A program made the position numbers and the translations under genes. Positions 38,650-47,322 of a DNA stretch of 64,000 bases are shown in pieces. This DNA is from Scybalosoma faecavium. Its GTDB lineage: Bacteria > Bacillota > Clostridia > Christensenellales > Christensenellaceae. The stretch's first letter is position 1; each line of letters starts with the position of its first letter. The DNA lies in contig DVKG01000003.1 in NCBI GenBank assembly GCA_018716135.1, positions 62,001 through 126,000 of the forward strand, given 5' to 3'. Below the pieces are notes generated by a model. It was not told where the DNA came from. It saw only the letters and a program-made list of their open reading frames with translations, and made no database searches.

Positions 38650-39777
38650 TTACAGTCTAGCCTGGAAGAGCGCTGCGAGGTCAGCTTCTGTCATCGGGAT
38701 GTAGTTGCCGGACAGGAGTCTCTGCTGCTCGTCATATGTGCTCTTAGCGAAGGGAGCGATGTCATCCTGAACTGCGCCGTACTCGCTCATCTTCTTCAGC
38801 GGGAGGAGCTTCTCGAGGAGGTCATCGATAGCCTTAACAGCATCGTCGCCGCCGAGGATGTTGCAGATGTAAGCTTCAAAGTCAGCCCACTTGCCTTCCG
38901 GCTGAGCCTTCTTGTAGAAGTCCAGTACAGCTGTGAAGAACTGATAGTTGGACTCGCCGTGTGCTACATGGTACTTAGCGCCGAAAGCATAGCTCATAGC
39001 GTGTACTGCGCCGCAGGAGCTGTTGCAGAATGCGATACCTGCATAGTTGGAAGCGCGCAGGAACATTGCGGAGTTCTCAGCGATGATAGCCTTGCGTGCA
39101 GCTTCGTCATCTACAGCAACGATCTTCTTGAAGCCATCGAGGATGTCTGTGATAGCAGCCTTAGCGAAGATGTCTGTGTAATCTGTAGCCTTCGGGATGT
39201 TGAGATAAGCTTCGCATGCGTGAACGAGAGCGTCGATTGCGCTTGTAGCGAATACCTTGTAGGGTGCGCCGGGGATGAACTCGGGGATGAGTACAGCCTT
39301 GTCAGCATACATATAGTCGGATACGAGACCCTTCTTAATGCCCTTCTTTGTCAGGTTTACAACTGCGATGTTCGTAACCTCAGAGCCTGTACCAGCTGTT
39401 GTGGGAACGATGATCAGCTCTCTCTTCTTTGTGAGGTTGGGGCTGTCGTACATAGCGTAGATGTCTGTTTCGCCGCCGAGGCATGCGATCTTGGAGATGT
39501 CAATGATTGTGCCGCCGCCAACAGCGATGATGCGGTCAATCTCACCGAGGGATGCAATTTCGTCGAGGATACCCTGAACCATAGCGTCCGTGGGCTCGCC
39601 GCCGCCGTACTTCTCCTGGAGAACTACCTTGCAGTCGAGATTGCACTTCTCAATCGCAGGTGCATGGATCCATGCGTTTGTCAGGATTACATCCTTTGCG
39701 CCGAGCTTGAACTCGTCAGCAAAATCCTTGAATGTCTCATACTGATATACAGTAGGTTTGATAGATAGCTGTTTCAT
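38650..39777 (-). CDS. 4hbD: 4-hydroxybutyrate dehydrogenase (iron-dependent alcohol dehydrogenase family)
   Basis: 375 residues. Reduces succinate semialdehyde to 4-hydroxybutyrate with NADH (reversible). It has the NAD loop AVGGGTIIDISKIACLGG, PTTAGTGSEVTNIAVV, and the metal ligands in SAIDALVHACEAYLN (D and H) and AVHAMSYAFGAKYHVAHGESN (two His) of the group III alcohol dehydrogenases. The family is broad, but position beside abfD and abfT fixes the role. AAGGAG lies 6 bases before the ATG. First gene of the set; it shares the codon bias of the other two. Confidence 0.92.
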   Translation of the reverse strand: MKQLSIKPTVYQYETFKDFADEFKLGAKDVILTNAWIHAPAIEKCNLDCKVVLQEKYGGGEPTDAMVQGILDEIASLGEIDRIIAVGGGTIIDISKIACLGGETDIYAMYDSPNLTKKRELIIVPTTAGTGSEVTNIAVVNLTKKGIKKGLVSDYMYADKAVLIPEFIPGAPYKVFATSAIDALVHACEAYLNIPKATDYTDIFAKAAITDILDGFKKIVAVDDEAARKAIIAENSAMFLRASNYAGIAFCNSSCGAVHAMSYAFGAKYHVAHGESNYQFFTAVLDFYKKAQPEGKWADFEAYICNILGGDDAVKAIDDLLEKLLPLKKMSEYGAVQDDIAPFAKSTYDEQQRLLSGNYIPMTEADLAALFQARL

Positions 39778-40125
39778 TTTGATCTCCTTCTCTCACATTA
39801 TACTTGTCTATAAATATTGCATCAGGGCAAACACCCGAATGTCAAATCTCATGCCGTCACAAAACCACACAAAAAGCAACATGGCACATTTACGCATTCC
39901 AACAGCACGGAAACGCAAAAGATATTATTTTGTAACAGCTTAGAAACAACACGATTTTCAGCTCTTGCGCTTTATATCCACAACGTGAAATCCAGCACAA
40001 TCGCTTTCATCCTTATTATATAACCAATGACACCTAAAAATCAATACGTAATTCAAAATTTCCAAATCTTTTTTGACATTTTACATAAATTGTGTCACTT
40101 TTTTTGTTTTTTTCTCTATTCTGAC
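39778..40125 (-). promoter_or_regulatory. Leader and probable promoter region of the 4-hydroxybutyrate genes
   Basis: 348 bases without a gene. On the minus strand a TATAAT (39802-39797) stands 20 bases before the dehydrogenase start. TTGACA (39845-39840) is present but 37 bases away, so the -35 element is unclear. An inverted repeat TGACA...TGTCA occurs near 40073-40096. No riboswitch is recognised. Confidence 0.45.
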
Positions 40126-40857
40126 TTAGACCTCGTCCATTTCTGCGTTATGATAGACATTCTGAACGTCGTCGTTATCCTCCAGCATGTCCAGCATCTT
40201 CTCTATTTGTACTTTCTGCTCATCTGAAATAGACTGCGTATTCTGAGGTATCATGTCCACTTCTGCCGATGCAAATTTTATCCCATCATTCTCCAGCGCC
40301 TCGCGCACTGCGGAGAACTCGGACGGATCTGTAAGAATTTCGAACGCGCCTTCCTCTGCGGAAAAATCTTCCGCGCCTGCTTCGAGAGCCTTTTCCATCA
40401 GGTCGTCTTCGCTTATGCTTCCGTCGTCCTCAACGACAATAACGCCTTTGCGGTCGAACATCCAGCCTACGCATCCCGTCTGCCCCAAAGAGCCTCCGTT
40501 TTTGTCAAACGCATGTCTGATCTCCGCCGCCGTGCGGTTTTTGTTATCAGTTAAAACCTCTACTATTACCGCTACCCCGCCGGGGCCATATCCTTCGTAA
40601 ACTATATCCGTATAATCTACACTGCCCAGCTCGCCTGCCGCTTTTTTAATAGAGCGGTTGATATTGTCGTTAGGCATGTTGTTCGCGCGGGCTTTTGCGA
40701 TACAGTCTCTCAGACGAGAGTTCGTCGCGGGATCAGAACCGCCCGTCTTTACGGCAACCGCAATCTCTCTGCCTATTTTCGTGAATATCTTGCCGCGGGC
40801 AGCGTCTGTTTTCTCTTTCTTATGTTTGATAGTAGACCATTTATTATGACCTGACAT
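40126..40857 (-). CDS. yebC: YebC/PmpR-family protein
   Basis: 243 residues, opening MSGHNKWSTIKHKKEKTDAARGKIFTKIGREI, with NMPNDNINRSIKKAAGE, YEGYGPGGVAVIVEVLTDNKNRTAAEIRHAFDKNGG and the acidic C-terminal domain. The three-domain YebC family was first described as DNA-binding regulators; some members act on ribosomes stalled at proline-rich stretches. Which applies here is not decidable. GAGGTG lies 6 bases before the ATG. Monocistronic. Confidence 0.93.
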   Translation of the reverse strand: MSGHNKWSTIKHKKEKTDAARGKIFTKIGREIAVAVKTGGSDPATNSRLRDCIAKARANNMPNDNINRSIKKAAGELGSVDYTDIVYEGYGPGGVAVIVEVLTDNKNRTAAEIRHAFDKNGGSLGQTGCVGWMFDRKGVIVVEDDGSISEDDLMEKALEAGAEDFSAEEGAFEILTDPSEFSAVREALENDGIKFASAEVDMIPQNTQSISDEQKVQIEKMLDMLEDNDDVQNVYHNAEMDEV

Positions 40858-41204
40858 CTTGCACCTCTATTTTTTATTCAAATTGTGTAATTTCATTTTG
40901 TGTAATCTCATTTTCCTTGTTAATTTTATCACGGCTTTCTCTGTTTTTCAAGTGTATTTGTGCAGAATTGTGATAACATAATTTACATATTTTGACTAAC
41001 TTATCCAAAAATCGCATAACAGTGCAGTTTTTCAGTATTAAGTATTTTTATACTTTTTAAACGCTCCGCTTTTGAGCCTCTTTTTGCTACACAAATGCGG
41101 CATAACCCCAATTCGCAGATTTATTCACATCATGTTAATGCATTAAATTTTTTCACTTTCGCCTATTATTGGCATTTTTATTATCTCTCGTGCAATTACT
41201 TATT

Positions 41205-41260
41205 AAATTAAATAAAGCGCCCTGATAAATTCAATACTTAATGCAAAGACAGGGCGCTTT
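41205..41260 (-). terminator. Terminator of yunB, within a 442-base gap
   Basis: A perfect 11-bp stem AAAGCGCCCTG / CAGGGCGCTTT (41214-41224 with 41250-41260) encloses a 25-base loop. On the minus strand ATTTAATTTAAT follows. The rest of the gap (40858-41204) is A/T-rich and shows no gene, RNA or clear promoter to me. Confidence 0.75.
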
Positions 41261-41299
41261 TTCGCAGGTTTTTACTGACTATTTATTTATCAACTATAA

Positions 41300-41950
41300 T
41301 CATGGTATAAGGTTCATAAATTCATCCGCGTCCATGACATCCGCGTATGTCTCAGGCACAGCGCCTACTATTATACACTCGCTTACGAGCACATCAGATT
41401 CTACGCTCACACTCTGAACCGCACCGCCTACAATCATGCGCATATCTGCGGTCAATGTTATAAACGTCCTATGGCATATCTGGTTTATTCCCGCCGTGGT
41501 CAGTTCCGTCTTGAACCTGGCCCGCACGGAGCCTATGGGCTGTGCGTTTATCTTAATGCGCGGACCCCAGCCGGATAAGACTTTAATTCCCGTCAAATCT
41601 CCAAACGGTATAGATATTGTGCGAGGATCTATGCAGCTTATCGCATCCTGAGCGATTGTCGCCGCATCTCCCGCTATGTCGTTTATTCTGGCGCTGTCTG
41701 TAGAAATAAGAGTTATGTTCCCGTCTTTATCCTTCTCAACATGAACCAACCCCGCCAGATCTCCCGCGCTGTCTATGCTCTCTGCGGTCGCGTCGCTCAG
41801 TATTCTAAGCGCAGTATTCGTCAGCATGGCCTCTCCCCTTTCCATAAGGTTAGGGCGCAGCGTGCTCTCTATAAGTATGCAGACGGCTATCGCTGTCGCT
41901 GTCAAAGCCGCCGCCGCGATAAGCAGTTTCTTCTTTTTCCCCGTCTTCAT
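41300..41950 (-). CDS. yunB: Sporulation protein YunB
   Basis: 216 residues. N-terminal membrane anchor (KLLIAAAALTATAIAVCILIES) and an extracytoplasmic domain with LRPNLMERGEAMLTNTALRIL, ISIPFGDLTGIKVLSGWGPRI (the IP-x-G-x-L-TG-x-x-x-LSGxGP pattern) and ELTTAGINQICHRTFITLTADM. This matches YunB, a sigma-E-dependent sporulation protein of Bacillus and many clostridia. It implies the organism forms, or descends from, spore formers. AGGTGG lies 5 bases before the ATG. Confidence 0.88.
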   Translation of the reverse strand: MKTGKKKKLLIAAAALTATAIAVCILIESTLRPNLMERGEAMLTNTALRILSDATAESIDSAGDLAGLVHVEKDKDGNITLISTDSARINDIAGDAATIAQDAISCIDPRTISIPFGDLTGIKVLSGWGPRIKINAQPIGSVRARFKTELTTAGINQICHRTFITLTADMRMIVGGAVQSVSVESDVLVSECIIVGAVPETYADVMDADEFMNLIP

Positions 41951-42153
41951 TTATTCCACCTTCTCCTGCAGCTATAATTTTCTTCATAACTCCCAATCCC
42001 GATTTATGTCGATGTTTACAAATTGTTGCAATCTAATTTGATGATAATCTTTCTGTAGTATGCTATAATGGTATCATTAAAAAGCGCGTATACTATATCT
42101 ATGCGGAGCGGACGGATCTTGAGCCGCTCACATGCGGAGGAATATCTGCCATA

Positions 42154-44877
42154 ATGAAGAAAAGACACTTTTTTTATAGAAAAAGGGGAATTAACCCCGA
42201 TAAAACATACCCGGACTCTGCAAACGAAAATGCAGAAAGCACACAGCCGGATCAGTCGTCGGACGACGGCAAGACTACTGTTTTCACCGGTTCTGAAACA
42301 CTTCGTCAAAATCAGGAAAGCGACGAGCACAAAGACGCCTCCATACTCGATCCGGCACAGCTCACCGGCCCGGGATACACGTCTCTCCCTTCTTTGAGCG
42401 GACGTGCTCCAAGTTCTAAATTTGTTCTGGGCACTGTGCTCACGACTGTTAAAATAATAGTCGTGTGTATAGTTGCATTAGTCAGTGTTGTCTGCGGCTC
42501 TTTGTTCGGCATGGCAAACGCATACCTGGGTACAACTCCCGAGCTGGATCTTGAACAAATAAGCGACGTTTCTACTCCGTCGTACATATACGACAGCAGC
42601 GGCACTCTGCTGACTACATACACCGGACTTGAAATAAGTGAATACGCATCTCTGGACGATATCCCGCAGCATTTGCAGGACTGTGTAATCGCAAACGAAG
42701 ACGTCAGATTTTATCATCACAACGGCGTTGATTTTAAAGGCACTCTCAGCTCTCTGTTGTCTAATCTGACAGGCGGAGCTATCCGCGGCGGGAGCACCAT
42801 AACTCAGCAGCTCATAAAAAACAAGCTTCTCTCTTCAGAAAGGTCATATAAACGCAAGCTCCAGGAGGCGAAGCTGGCCATGGAGCTGGAAACCAGATAT
42901 TCCAAAGATCAGATATTGGAAGCTTATCTGAACACCATACCTCTCGGAGGCAATATATACGGTGTTAAAGCAGCCGCGAAGGATTATTTAGGCAAGAGCC
43001 TGGATCAGCTTACTCTGCGCGAAATGGCTATGCTCGCGGGGATAACTCAGTATCCTACCAAATACAACCCGCGCTCATGCTATTACGGAAACGATTCCGC
43101 CTCGAGAGTGGCCGCGCTGAACGCCAGAATAGACGACGTACTCGCAAAAACGTATTCCGCAGGATATATCACAAAAGAAGAATACGAAACTGCGCTCAGC
43201 GATACTATCGAGATACTCCCCGAGTCCAGCTCAACAGAGCTATACCAGTATCCGCATTTCGTGGAATACGCTATATACGACGTTGTAACACACATGCTGC
43301 GCGACCGAGATCTTATCGACAATACTGTTAACCGCGCCGCTATGGAAAACGAGCTGCGCACGGGAGGCTACCATATATACACTACATTAGATACAAGCAT
43401 GCAGGAAACTCTGCAATCTACTATCTCTAATTACAGCAGCTATCCTCGCCTTGTCAACTCAGCCTATTCGGTTAAATCAGAGACTCTGAGCGACGGCACA
43501 GTGATAGAGACAAAAGAGCCGCAGGCAGCGAGCGTTATCATGGAGCAGGGAACCGGATATCTGCGTGCTATAGTAGGTTCGCGCGACGAGCCTACCATAA
43601 AGCGCTCGCTCAACAGAGCCTACCAGAGCAGAATGGCTGTAGGCTCGTCCATAAAGCCTATTGCGGTTTACGGCCCTGCTCTCGATAAAGGGGACGGCCT
43701 CGGAACTGTCGTGCCGTACATCCCCGCCGAGATAGACGGCTGGATCAGCAGCGCAGGCTATCCCACCTCAGACTCGCGTCGTCCATACGGTCCCGTCACG
43801 ATACGCCGAGGCATAGTCAGCTCGCTCAACATAGTCGCAGCGCGCGTTCTTATGTCAGACGTCGGGCTCGAAGATTCATATTCTTATTTGCTTAAATTGG
43901 GAATAAGTGAAAAACGCCTCAGCAAAACAGGCGTAGGTCTGGCTCTTGGTTCAAGCGGAATAACTGTAATAGAAATGAGCGGGGCATATGCCGCTCTTGC
44001 AAACGGCGGAACGTATATAGAACCTATAAGTTTTACGCACGTTACCGATAAATCAGGAAACACCGTTATGTCCGCGGCGACAACACAGCGCACCGAGCAG
44101 GTCTACAAGCCTTCTACGGCTTATATGCTCATTGACGCTCTGACCGACGCAGTAAAGAGCGGAACGGGTACAAACGCTCAAATCAGCGGGATGACCGTCG
44201 CCGGCAAAACAGGCACCAACGCCGACAACAAAGGCGTTTTCTTCGCCGGCGTAACGCCCTATTATGTCAGCACAGTCTGGGTCGGGCACGACGACGACAA
44301 GCCTCTCCGCAGCACCTCCGGCGGCTCCGGCGCGGCGCCTCTCTGGCGGCAGTATATGTCTAAAATACTTCAGGGAAAAGAAGATAAGCAGATCCTCTCC
44401 GGAAGCATGAGTGATTACGGCGTTGTGGAGGCGACGGTATGCAGCGTATCGGGCATGCTGCCCACGGGCGCATGCTACGCTGACACAGGCGGTCATAGAC
44501 CTGTTAAAGAACTGTTCGCCGCTGGCGACGTCCCCACTGAGGAATGCACCATGCACAGTTATAAAACAGTATGCTCAGTGTCCGGCATGAGAGCCACATC
44601 TTACTGTCCCGGTACCAAATCGGGCGGCGTGGTAGACATATCAGGTACAGAATACGAAAAGCTCAGCACTTCACAGCTTCACTCCTGTTTCAGCAACCTC
44701 GCAACCAACGGCTCATATTGCAGCATTCACACTAAATCATGGTATATCGATTCTCAGACGCCTTCTCAGCCTGAGGAATCTGATACATCCGAATCCCCCG
44801 AGCCTTCCGAATCGGCGTCTCCCGAATCATCTTCAGGCGCTGCCGAAGCAGAAGGAAACGCAAACGCAGCCGAATAA
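42154..44877 (+). CDS. Class A penicillin-binding protein (PBP1a-type, transglycosylase/transpeptidase)
   Basis: 907 residues. A long basic/acidic cytoplasmic tail (1-~95), membrane helix (TVKIIVVCIVALVSVVCGSLFG), GT51 transglycosylase domain with IANEDVRFYHHNGVDFKG, RGGSTITQQLIKN and YLNTIPLGGNIYG, then the transpeptidase with AVGSSIKPI (S-x-x-K), VSSLNIVAA (S-x-N) and VAGKTGTNADNKG (K-T-G). The C-terminal region is Cys-containing (VCSVSGMLPTGACY, VCSVSGMRATSYC) and ends in a Ser/Glu/Pro-rich tail. GGAGG is 13 bases before the ATG, a long spacing. Intact. TATAAT at 42064-42069 may be its -10 box. Confidence 0.93.
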   Translation: MKKRHFFYRKRGINPDKTYPDSANENAESTQPDQSSDDGKTTVFTGSETLRQNQESDEHKDASILDPAQLTGPGYTSLPSLSGRAPSSKFVLGTVLTTVKIIVVCIVALVSVVCGSLFGMANAYLGTTPELDLEQISDVSTPSYIYDSSGTLLTTYTGLEISEYASLDDIPQHLQDCVIANEDVRFYHHNGVDFKGTLSSLLSNLTGGAIRGGSTITQQLIKNKLLSSERSYKRKLQEAKLAMELETRYSKDQILEAYLNTIPLGGNIYGVKAAAKDYLGKSLDQLTLREMAMLAGITQYPTKYNPRSCYYGNDSASRVAALNARIDDVLAKTYSAGYITKEEYETALSDTIEILPESSSTELYQYPHFVEYAIYDVVTHMLRDRDLIDNTVNRAAMENELRTGGYHIYTTLDTSMQETLQSTISNYSSYPRLVNSAYSVKSETLSDGTVIETKEPQAASVIMEQGTGYLRAIVGSRDEPTIKRSLNRAYQSRMAVGSSIKPIAVYGPALDKGDGLGTVVPYIPAEIDGWISSAGYPTSDSRRPYGPVTIRRGIVSSLNIVAARVLMSDVGLEDSYSYLLKLGISEKRLSKTGVGLALGSSGITVIEMSGAYAALANGGTYIEPISFTHVTDKSGNTVMSAATTQRTEQVYKPSTAYMLIDALTDAVKSGTGTNAQISGMTVAGKTGTNADNKGVFFAGVTPYYVSTVWVGHDDDKPLRSTSGGSGAAPLWRQYMSKILQGKEDKQILSGSMSDYGVVEATVCSVSGMLPTGACYADTGGHRPVKELFAAGDVPTEECTMHSYKTVCSVSGMRATSYCPGTKSGGVVDISGTEYEKLSTSQLHSCFSNLATNGSYCSIHTKSWYIDSQTPSQPEESDTSESPEPSESASPESSSGAAEAEGNANAAE

Positions 44878-44884
44878 CCGCAAA

Positions 44885-44911
44885 AAAGACGAGCAATCTC
44901 TGCTCGTCTTT
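44885..44911. terminator. Bidirectional terminator after the class A PBP gene
   Basis: Perfect 11-bp stem AAAGACGAGCA / TGCTCGTCTTT, loop ATCTC. Plus-strand tail TCTTTATT; minus-strand tail TTTTTTGCGG serves the convergent gene ending at 44944. Confidence 0.88.
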
Positions 44912-44943
44912 CTTTATTGCTATCCAACCAAAAACGCTCTGCC

Positions 44944-46125
44944 TTACTGACCTGCTCTATACGCCTTGCGTACCATGGCCTGATGCCTGGGGCACTCCTC
45001 GCCCGTCTTGTGTACTTTGGAACCGTTAAAATGAATACAAAAGTGACCTTCAAAATTGTTTCCGCTCACTACGTCGTCCATATGCGGCATGCTGTGCTGA
45101 GACGCCGCGTATGTATGCCCGCCGACCGTAACCCAGATGGCTCTCCGGCTCCATGTCCATGAGCCTCCCGCCGCTTTCTTCATTTTCGCCGTATCCTCCG
45201 CCGTCAGCGGTTCGCAGTCTGCGTGTTCCCATCCGCCGAACCGCACGACTTTATAGCTTATCCCCGTATCGACGTCCGTTACGAGCGCTTCCGTCTCTTC
45301 GCCTTCTCTCCAGCCTTTGAAAACGTATCTTATTGTCTCCCAGTCTGAAAGCTCGACGCTGCCTTCTATCCCCGCCATGTTCGCCTTTGTCTGTTTTATG
45401 TCGTTATCGCCGTAAAGCAGCTCCAGCGTCTCTTCGCTCGCTACGCCGTCCTCCTGCAGCTTTGCCGCTTTCTGAAAAGCTTTGAGAGCTGATTCTGTAC
45501 TGTCTCCGTAATAACCGGTAGCCGACGCAGTGAGAAATCCTCTCGATCTCAGCTCCTGCTGCATCCTCTTGACCTCAACGCCTTCCATGCCCTTTTTCAG
45601 CATGGTTACAGCCGTTTTTCCGTTTTCTGTTTTTATATCCGACATAAGCACATAGCCTGCGCAGTCCCGGCCGTCTTGCTGAAATTCTACCTCATAGCAG
45701 TCTCCGCTGACGCCTCTAATTGTCACTCCGTCTCCCGCATTCAGAGAAGCAGTCTCCGCGGCATATTCGCTCGCTCCGTCTCTGACCGCCGTACCGTCCT
45801 TCAAAGCGTTCCCTACCAGCGAATCCGTCGACGAAAGAAATACATTCTCTTTTTTCACATAGCCTCGGTAGTTCCCGTATATTATGCGATACCATCCGCT
45901 TTCTTCACTGAACACACCTATGGTCGCGCTTTTGCCGAATTTGTACACCACAGGAGAATCCTCGGACGGGCGCAGTCTTATCTCCGCGCCGCTTCCCGTT
46001 ATTATTGCATCTTCGAATTTGTCCACGGCAGACGCATTGCCCGGCACGGCGAGAACAACAAGAGCCAATGCCGCTATGCAAAGAGCATATATTCTCTTTT
46101 TCACAAATCGCGCCAATCCGCTCAT
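44944..46125 (-). CDS. Secreted SH3b / peptidoglycan-binding protein with conserved C-terminal domain
   Basis: 393 residues. Signal peptide (RIYALCIAALALVVLAVPGNASA), two SH3b-like domains (IRLRPSEDSPVVYKFGKSAT; TAVRDGASEYAAETASLNAG), a PG_binding_1 domain (EGVEVKRMQQELRSRGFLTA...GDSTESALKAFQKAAKLQEDG), and a ~110-residue C-terminal domain with VRFGGWEHADCEPLTAED, WSRRAIWVTVGGHTYAAS, MPHMDDVVSGNNFEGHFCIHFNGSKVH and a final HQAMVRKAY. I know that last domain as a recurring but uncharacterised partner of SH3b/PG-binding modules in clostridia. Its several His, Asp and Cys could form a metal-dependent active site, which is inference. GGGAGG precedes the ATG. Confidence 0.82.
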   Translation of the reverse strand: MSGLARFVKKRIYALCIAALALVVLAVPGNASAVDKFEDAIITGSGAEIRLRPSEDSPVVYKFGKSATIGVFSEESGWYRIIYGNYRGYVKKENVFLSSTDSLVGNALKDGTAVRDGASEYAAETASLNAGDGVTIRGVSGDCYEVEFQQDGRDCAGYVLMSDIKTENGKTAVTMLKKGMEGVEVKRMQQELRSRGFLTASATGYYGDSTESALKAFQKAAKLQEDGVASEETLELLYGDNDIKQTKANMAGIEGSVELSDWETIRYVFKGWREGEETEALVTDVDTGISYKVVRFGGWEHADCEPLTAEDTAKMKKAAGGSWTWSRRAIWVTVGGHTYAASQHSMPHMDDVVSGNNFEGHFCIHFNGSKVHKTGEECPRHQAMVRKAYRAGQ

Positions 46126-46223
46126 TTTCTTCGCCTCCCATAAATTGCAAATCTTACTTCAATTTCATTGTATCCATACAAATTTTATCTGTCAACTTAT
46201 AGGCGGTAAATTTTACATTCGCG

Positions 46224-46802
46224 TCATAATTGCCGCACGACCTCACGCAGCTTTTTTAAATCTTCAATATAAATATCTCTCAAAGCTCTGTTATATATAA
46301 CACTGGCCGGATGGTACAATGCAAAGACAAGCCTCCCCCTTCCTGCATTCGTCAGCCTTCCGTGGTATTCTCCTATGACTGCTCTTTTATCTTTCAGCAT
46401 AGCCCTCAGAGCCGTGTTCCCGAGCGTGACTATAAGCTTTGGCGACAGATAATCCAATTCTGCCTCAAGGCAGTCGGAAAAAACCGCAATTTCTTTTGCA
46501 GTAGGCGGCCTGTTGCTCCTCCGTCCGTTTTTTTCTCTAAAAGGTCTCAGCTTAACTACATTCGTGATAAACAGACTTGCGCGCTCTATCCCCGTGATTT
46601 CGAGAAATTCGTCCAGGTTCTTTCCGGCTTTTCCGGCGAAAGGCCTCCTCTCCTCGACTTCCGTCGCGCCCGGCGCTTCCCCGATCAGGACTATGTCGCT
46701 TTCCCGCGAACCCTGCCCAAAAACAAGCTCCTCCGGCGGGTAATTCGTCTCTTTTTTAGTTTTTTCTGCCGCAGCTTCATATATCTGTTTCAGTTTATCC
46801 AT
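46224..46802 (-). CDS. Family-4-like uracil-DNA glycosylase lacking Fe-S cysteines
   Basis: 192 residues. It has the uracil-binding motif IVLIGEAPGATEVEERRPFAGKAGKNLDEFL, FITNVVKLRPFREKNGRRSNRPP, SPKLIVTLGNTALRAML and ALYHPASVIYN, placing it in the type-4 UDG family (base excision of uracil). Normal members hold a [4Fe-4S] cluster with four Cys: an N-terminal C-x2-C and two later (NVVKCRP and a second in the next helix). Here the N terminus has no Cys, NVVKLRP has Leu, and only the Cys in FSDCLEAEL remains. The cluster is thus very probably absent. GGAG lies 5 bases before the ATG. Confidence 0.85.
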   Translation of the reverse strand: MDKLKQIYEAAAEKTKKETNYPPEELVFGQGSRESDIVLIGEAPGATEVEERRPFAGKAGKNLDEFLEITGIERASLFITNVVKLRPFREKNGRRSNRPPTAKEIAVFSDCLEAELDYLSPKLIVTLGNTALRAMLKDKRAVIGEYHGRLTNAGRGRLVFALYHPASVIYNRALRDIYIEDLKKLREVVRQL

Positions 46803-46942
46803 AACTACTCCGATTTTTTTATTTTAATACAGTGTTCTTAATTTGTTTTCAAATTATCGTGTTATCTCGGTCAGGTCCTACGCATATTAAATAAAGAGCG
46901 TCCGCTCACATTCCGGAAGCTATTGCGGAGGTATTTTTTATA

Positions 46943-47098
46943 ATGGAAATAAGTTTTTTGTTGGTACTCTCTCTCGCAGGTCTCCTGACTGCGCTTCACC
47001 TTTTTAGCCGCTTGCTGACGCGGCGCTTCGGCGGCGTGCTTACCTTTTTCTTCTGCGGCGCGCTGTATCTCACTCTATCCTCAGCCGGACTGCTGTAA
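46943..47098 (+). CDS. Small hydrophobic protein, 51 residues
   Basis: Open frame starting MEISFLLVLSLAGLLTALHL and ending TLSSAGLL, with two hydrophobic helices separated by SRLLTRRFGG. GGAGG lies 11 bases before the ATG. It is alone on the plus strand between two minus-strand genes and is followed four bases later by a long inverted-repeat structure. It may be a small membrane protein, possibly of the type-I-toxin kind, but nothing in sequence proves it; chance coding cannot be excluded. Confidence 0.5.
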   Translation: MEISFLLVLSLAGLLTALHLFSRLLTRRFGGVLTFFFCGALYLTLSSAGLL

Positions 47099-47101
47099 AG
47101 C

Positions 47102-47177
47102 AAAAGCGGGCGCAACTGATATACATCCCAAAAGTGTCTGACTTTTAGGAGTGCATATCACAACAGCCCGCTTTTTT
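47102..47177 (+). other. Extended nested hairpin, possibly a relic of IS3-type ends
   Basis: Outer stem AAAAGCGGGC / GCCCGCTTTT (10 bp, followed by TTTT), middle stem TGATAT / ATATCA, inner stem AAAAGT / ACTTTT with loop GTCTG. The right inner half (GTCTGACTTTTAGGAGTGCA) resembles the terminal repeat of IS3/IS150-group elements, and the left is a partial inverted copy. So it may be a terminator for the small protein or a scar of an excised insertion sequence. It runs directly into repeat copy E. Confidence 0.6.
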
Positions 47178-47294
47178 CAATAAGGGGCAACGCCCCGTCA
47201 TTCAACAAGTGAGCTTCAGCGTCGGATTGCACCGCCGCTGAAGGCTTAAATGTCCCCCGCCACCTATAGGCGGGGGACATCTGTTCACGGTTAT
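47176..47294 (+). repeat. Dispersed repeat copy E (lacks hairpin 2)
   Basis: Has both ends, hairpin 1 (GGGGC-aac-GCCCC variant) and hairpin 3 with one altered base (CTTCAGCGTCGG). Hairpin 4 is near-perfect (ATGTCCCCCGCC / GGCGGGGGACAT, 12 pairs). The stretch from GAAC through hairpin 2 is missing, so the closing strand is truncated to GTGA. Confidence 0.9.
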
Positions 47295-47322
47295 ATTTTA
47301 GTTATTTCCGCCGTACAAAGCT

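Noticed and set aside
42038..42069. TTGATG/TATAAT pair as promoter of the class A PBP gene
   Set aside because: The spacer would be 20 bases; only the -10 box is convincing, so no separate feature is listed.
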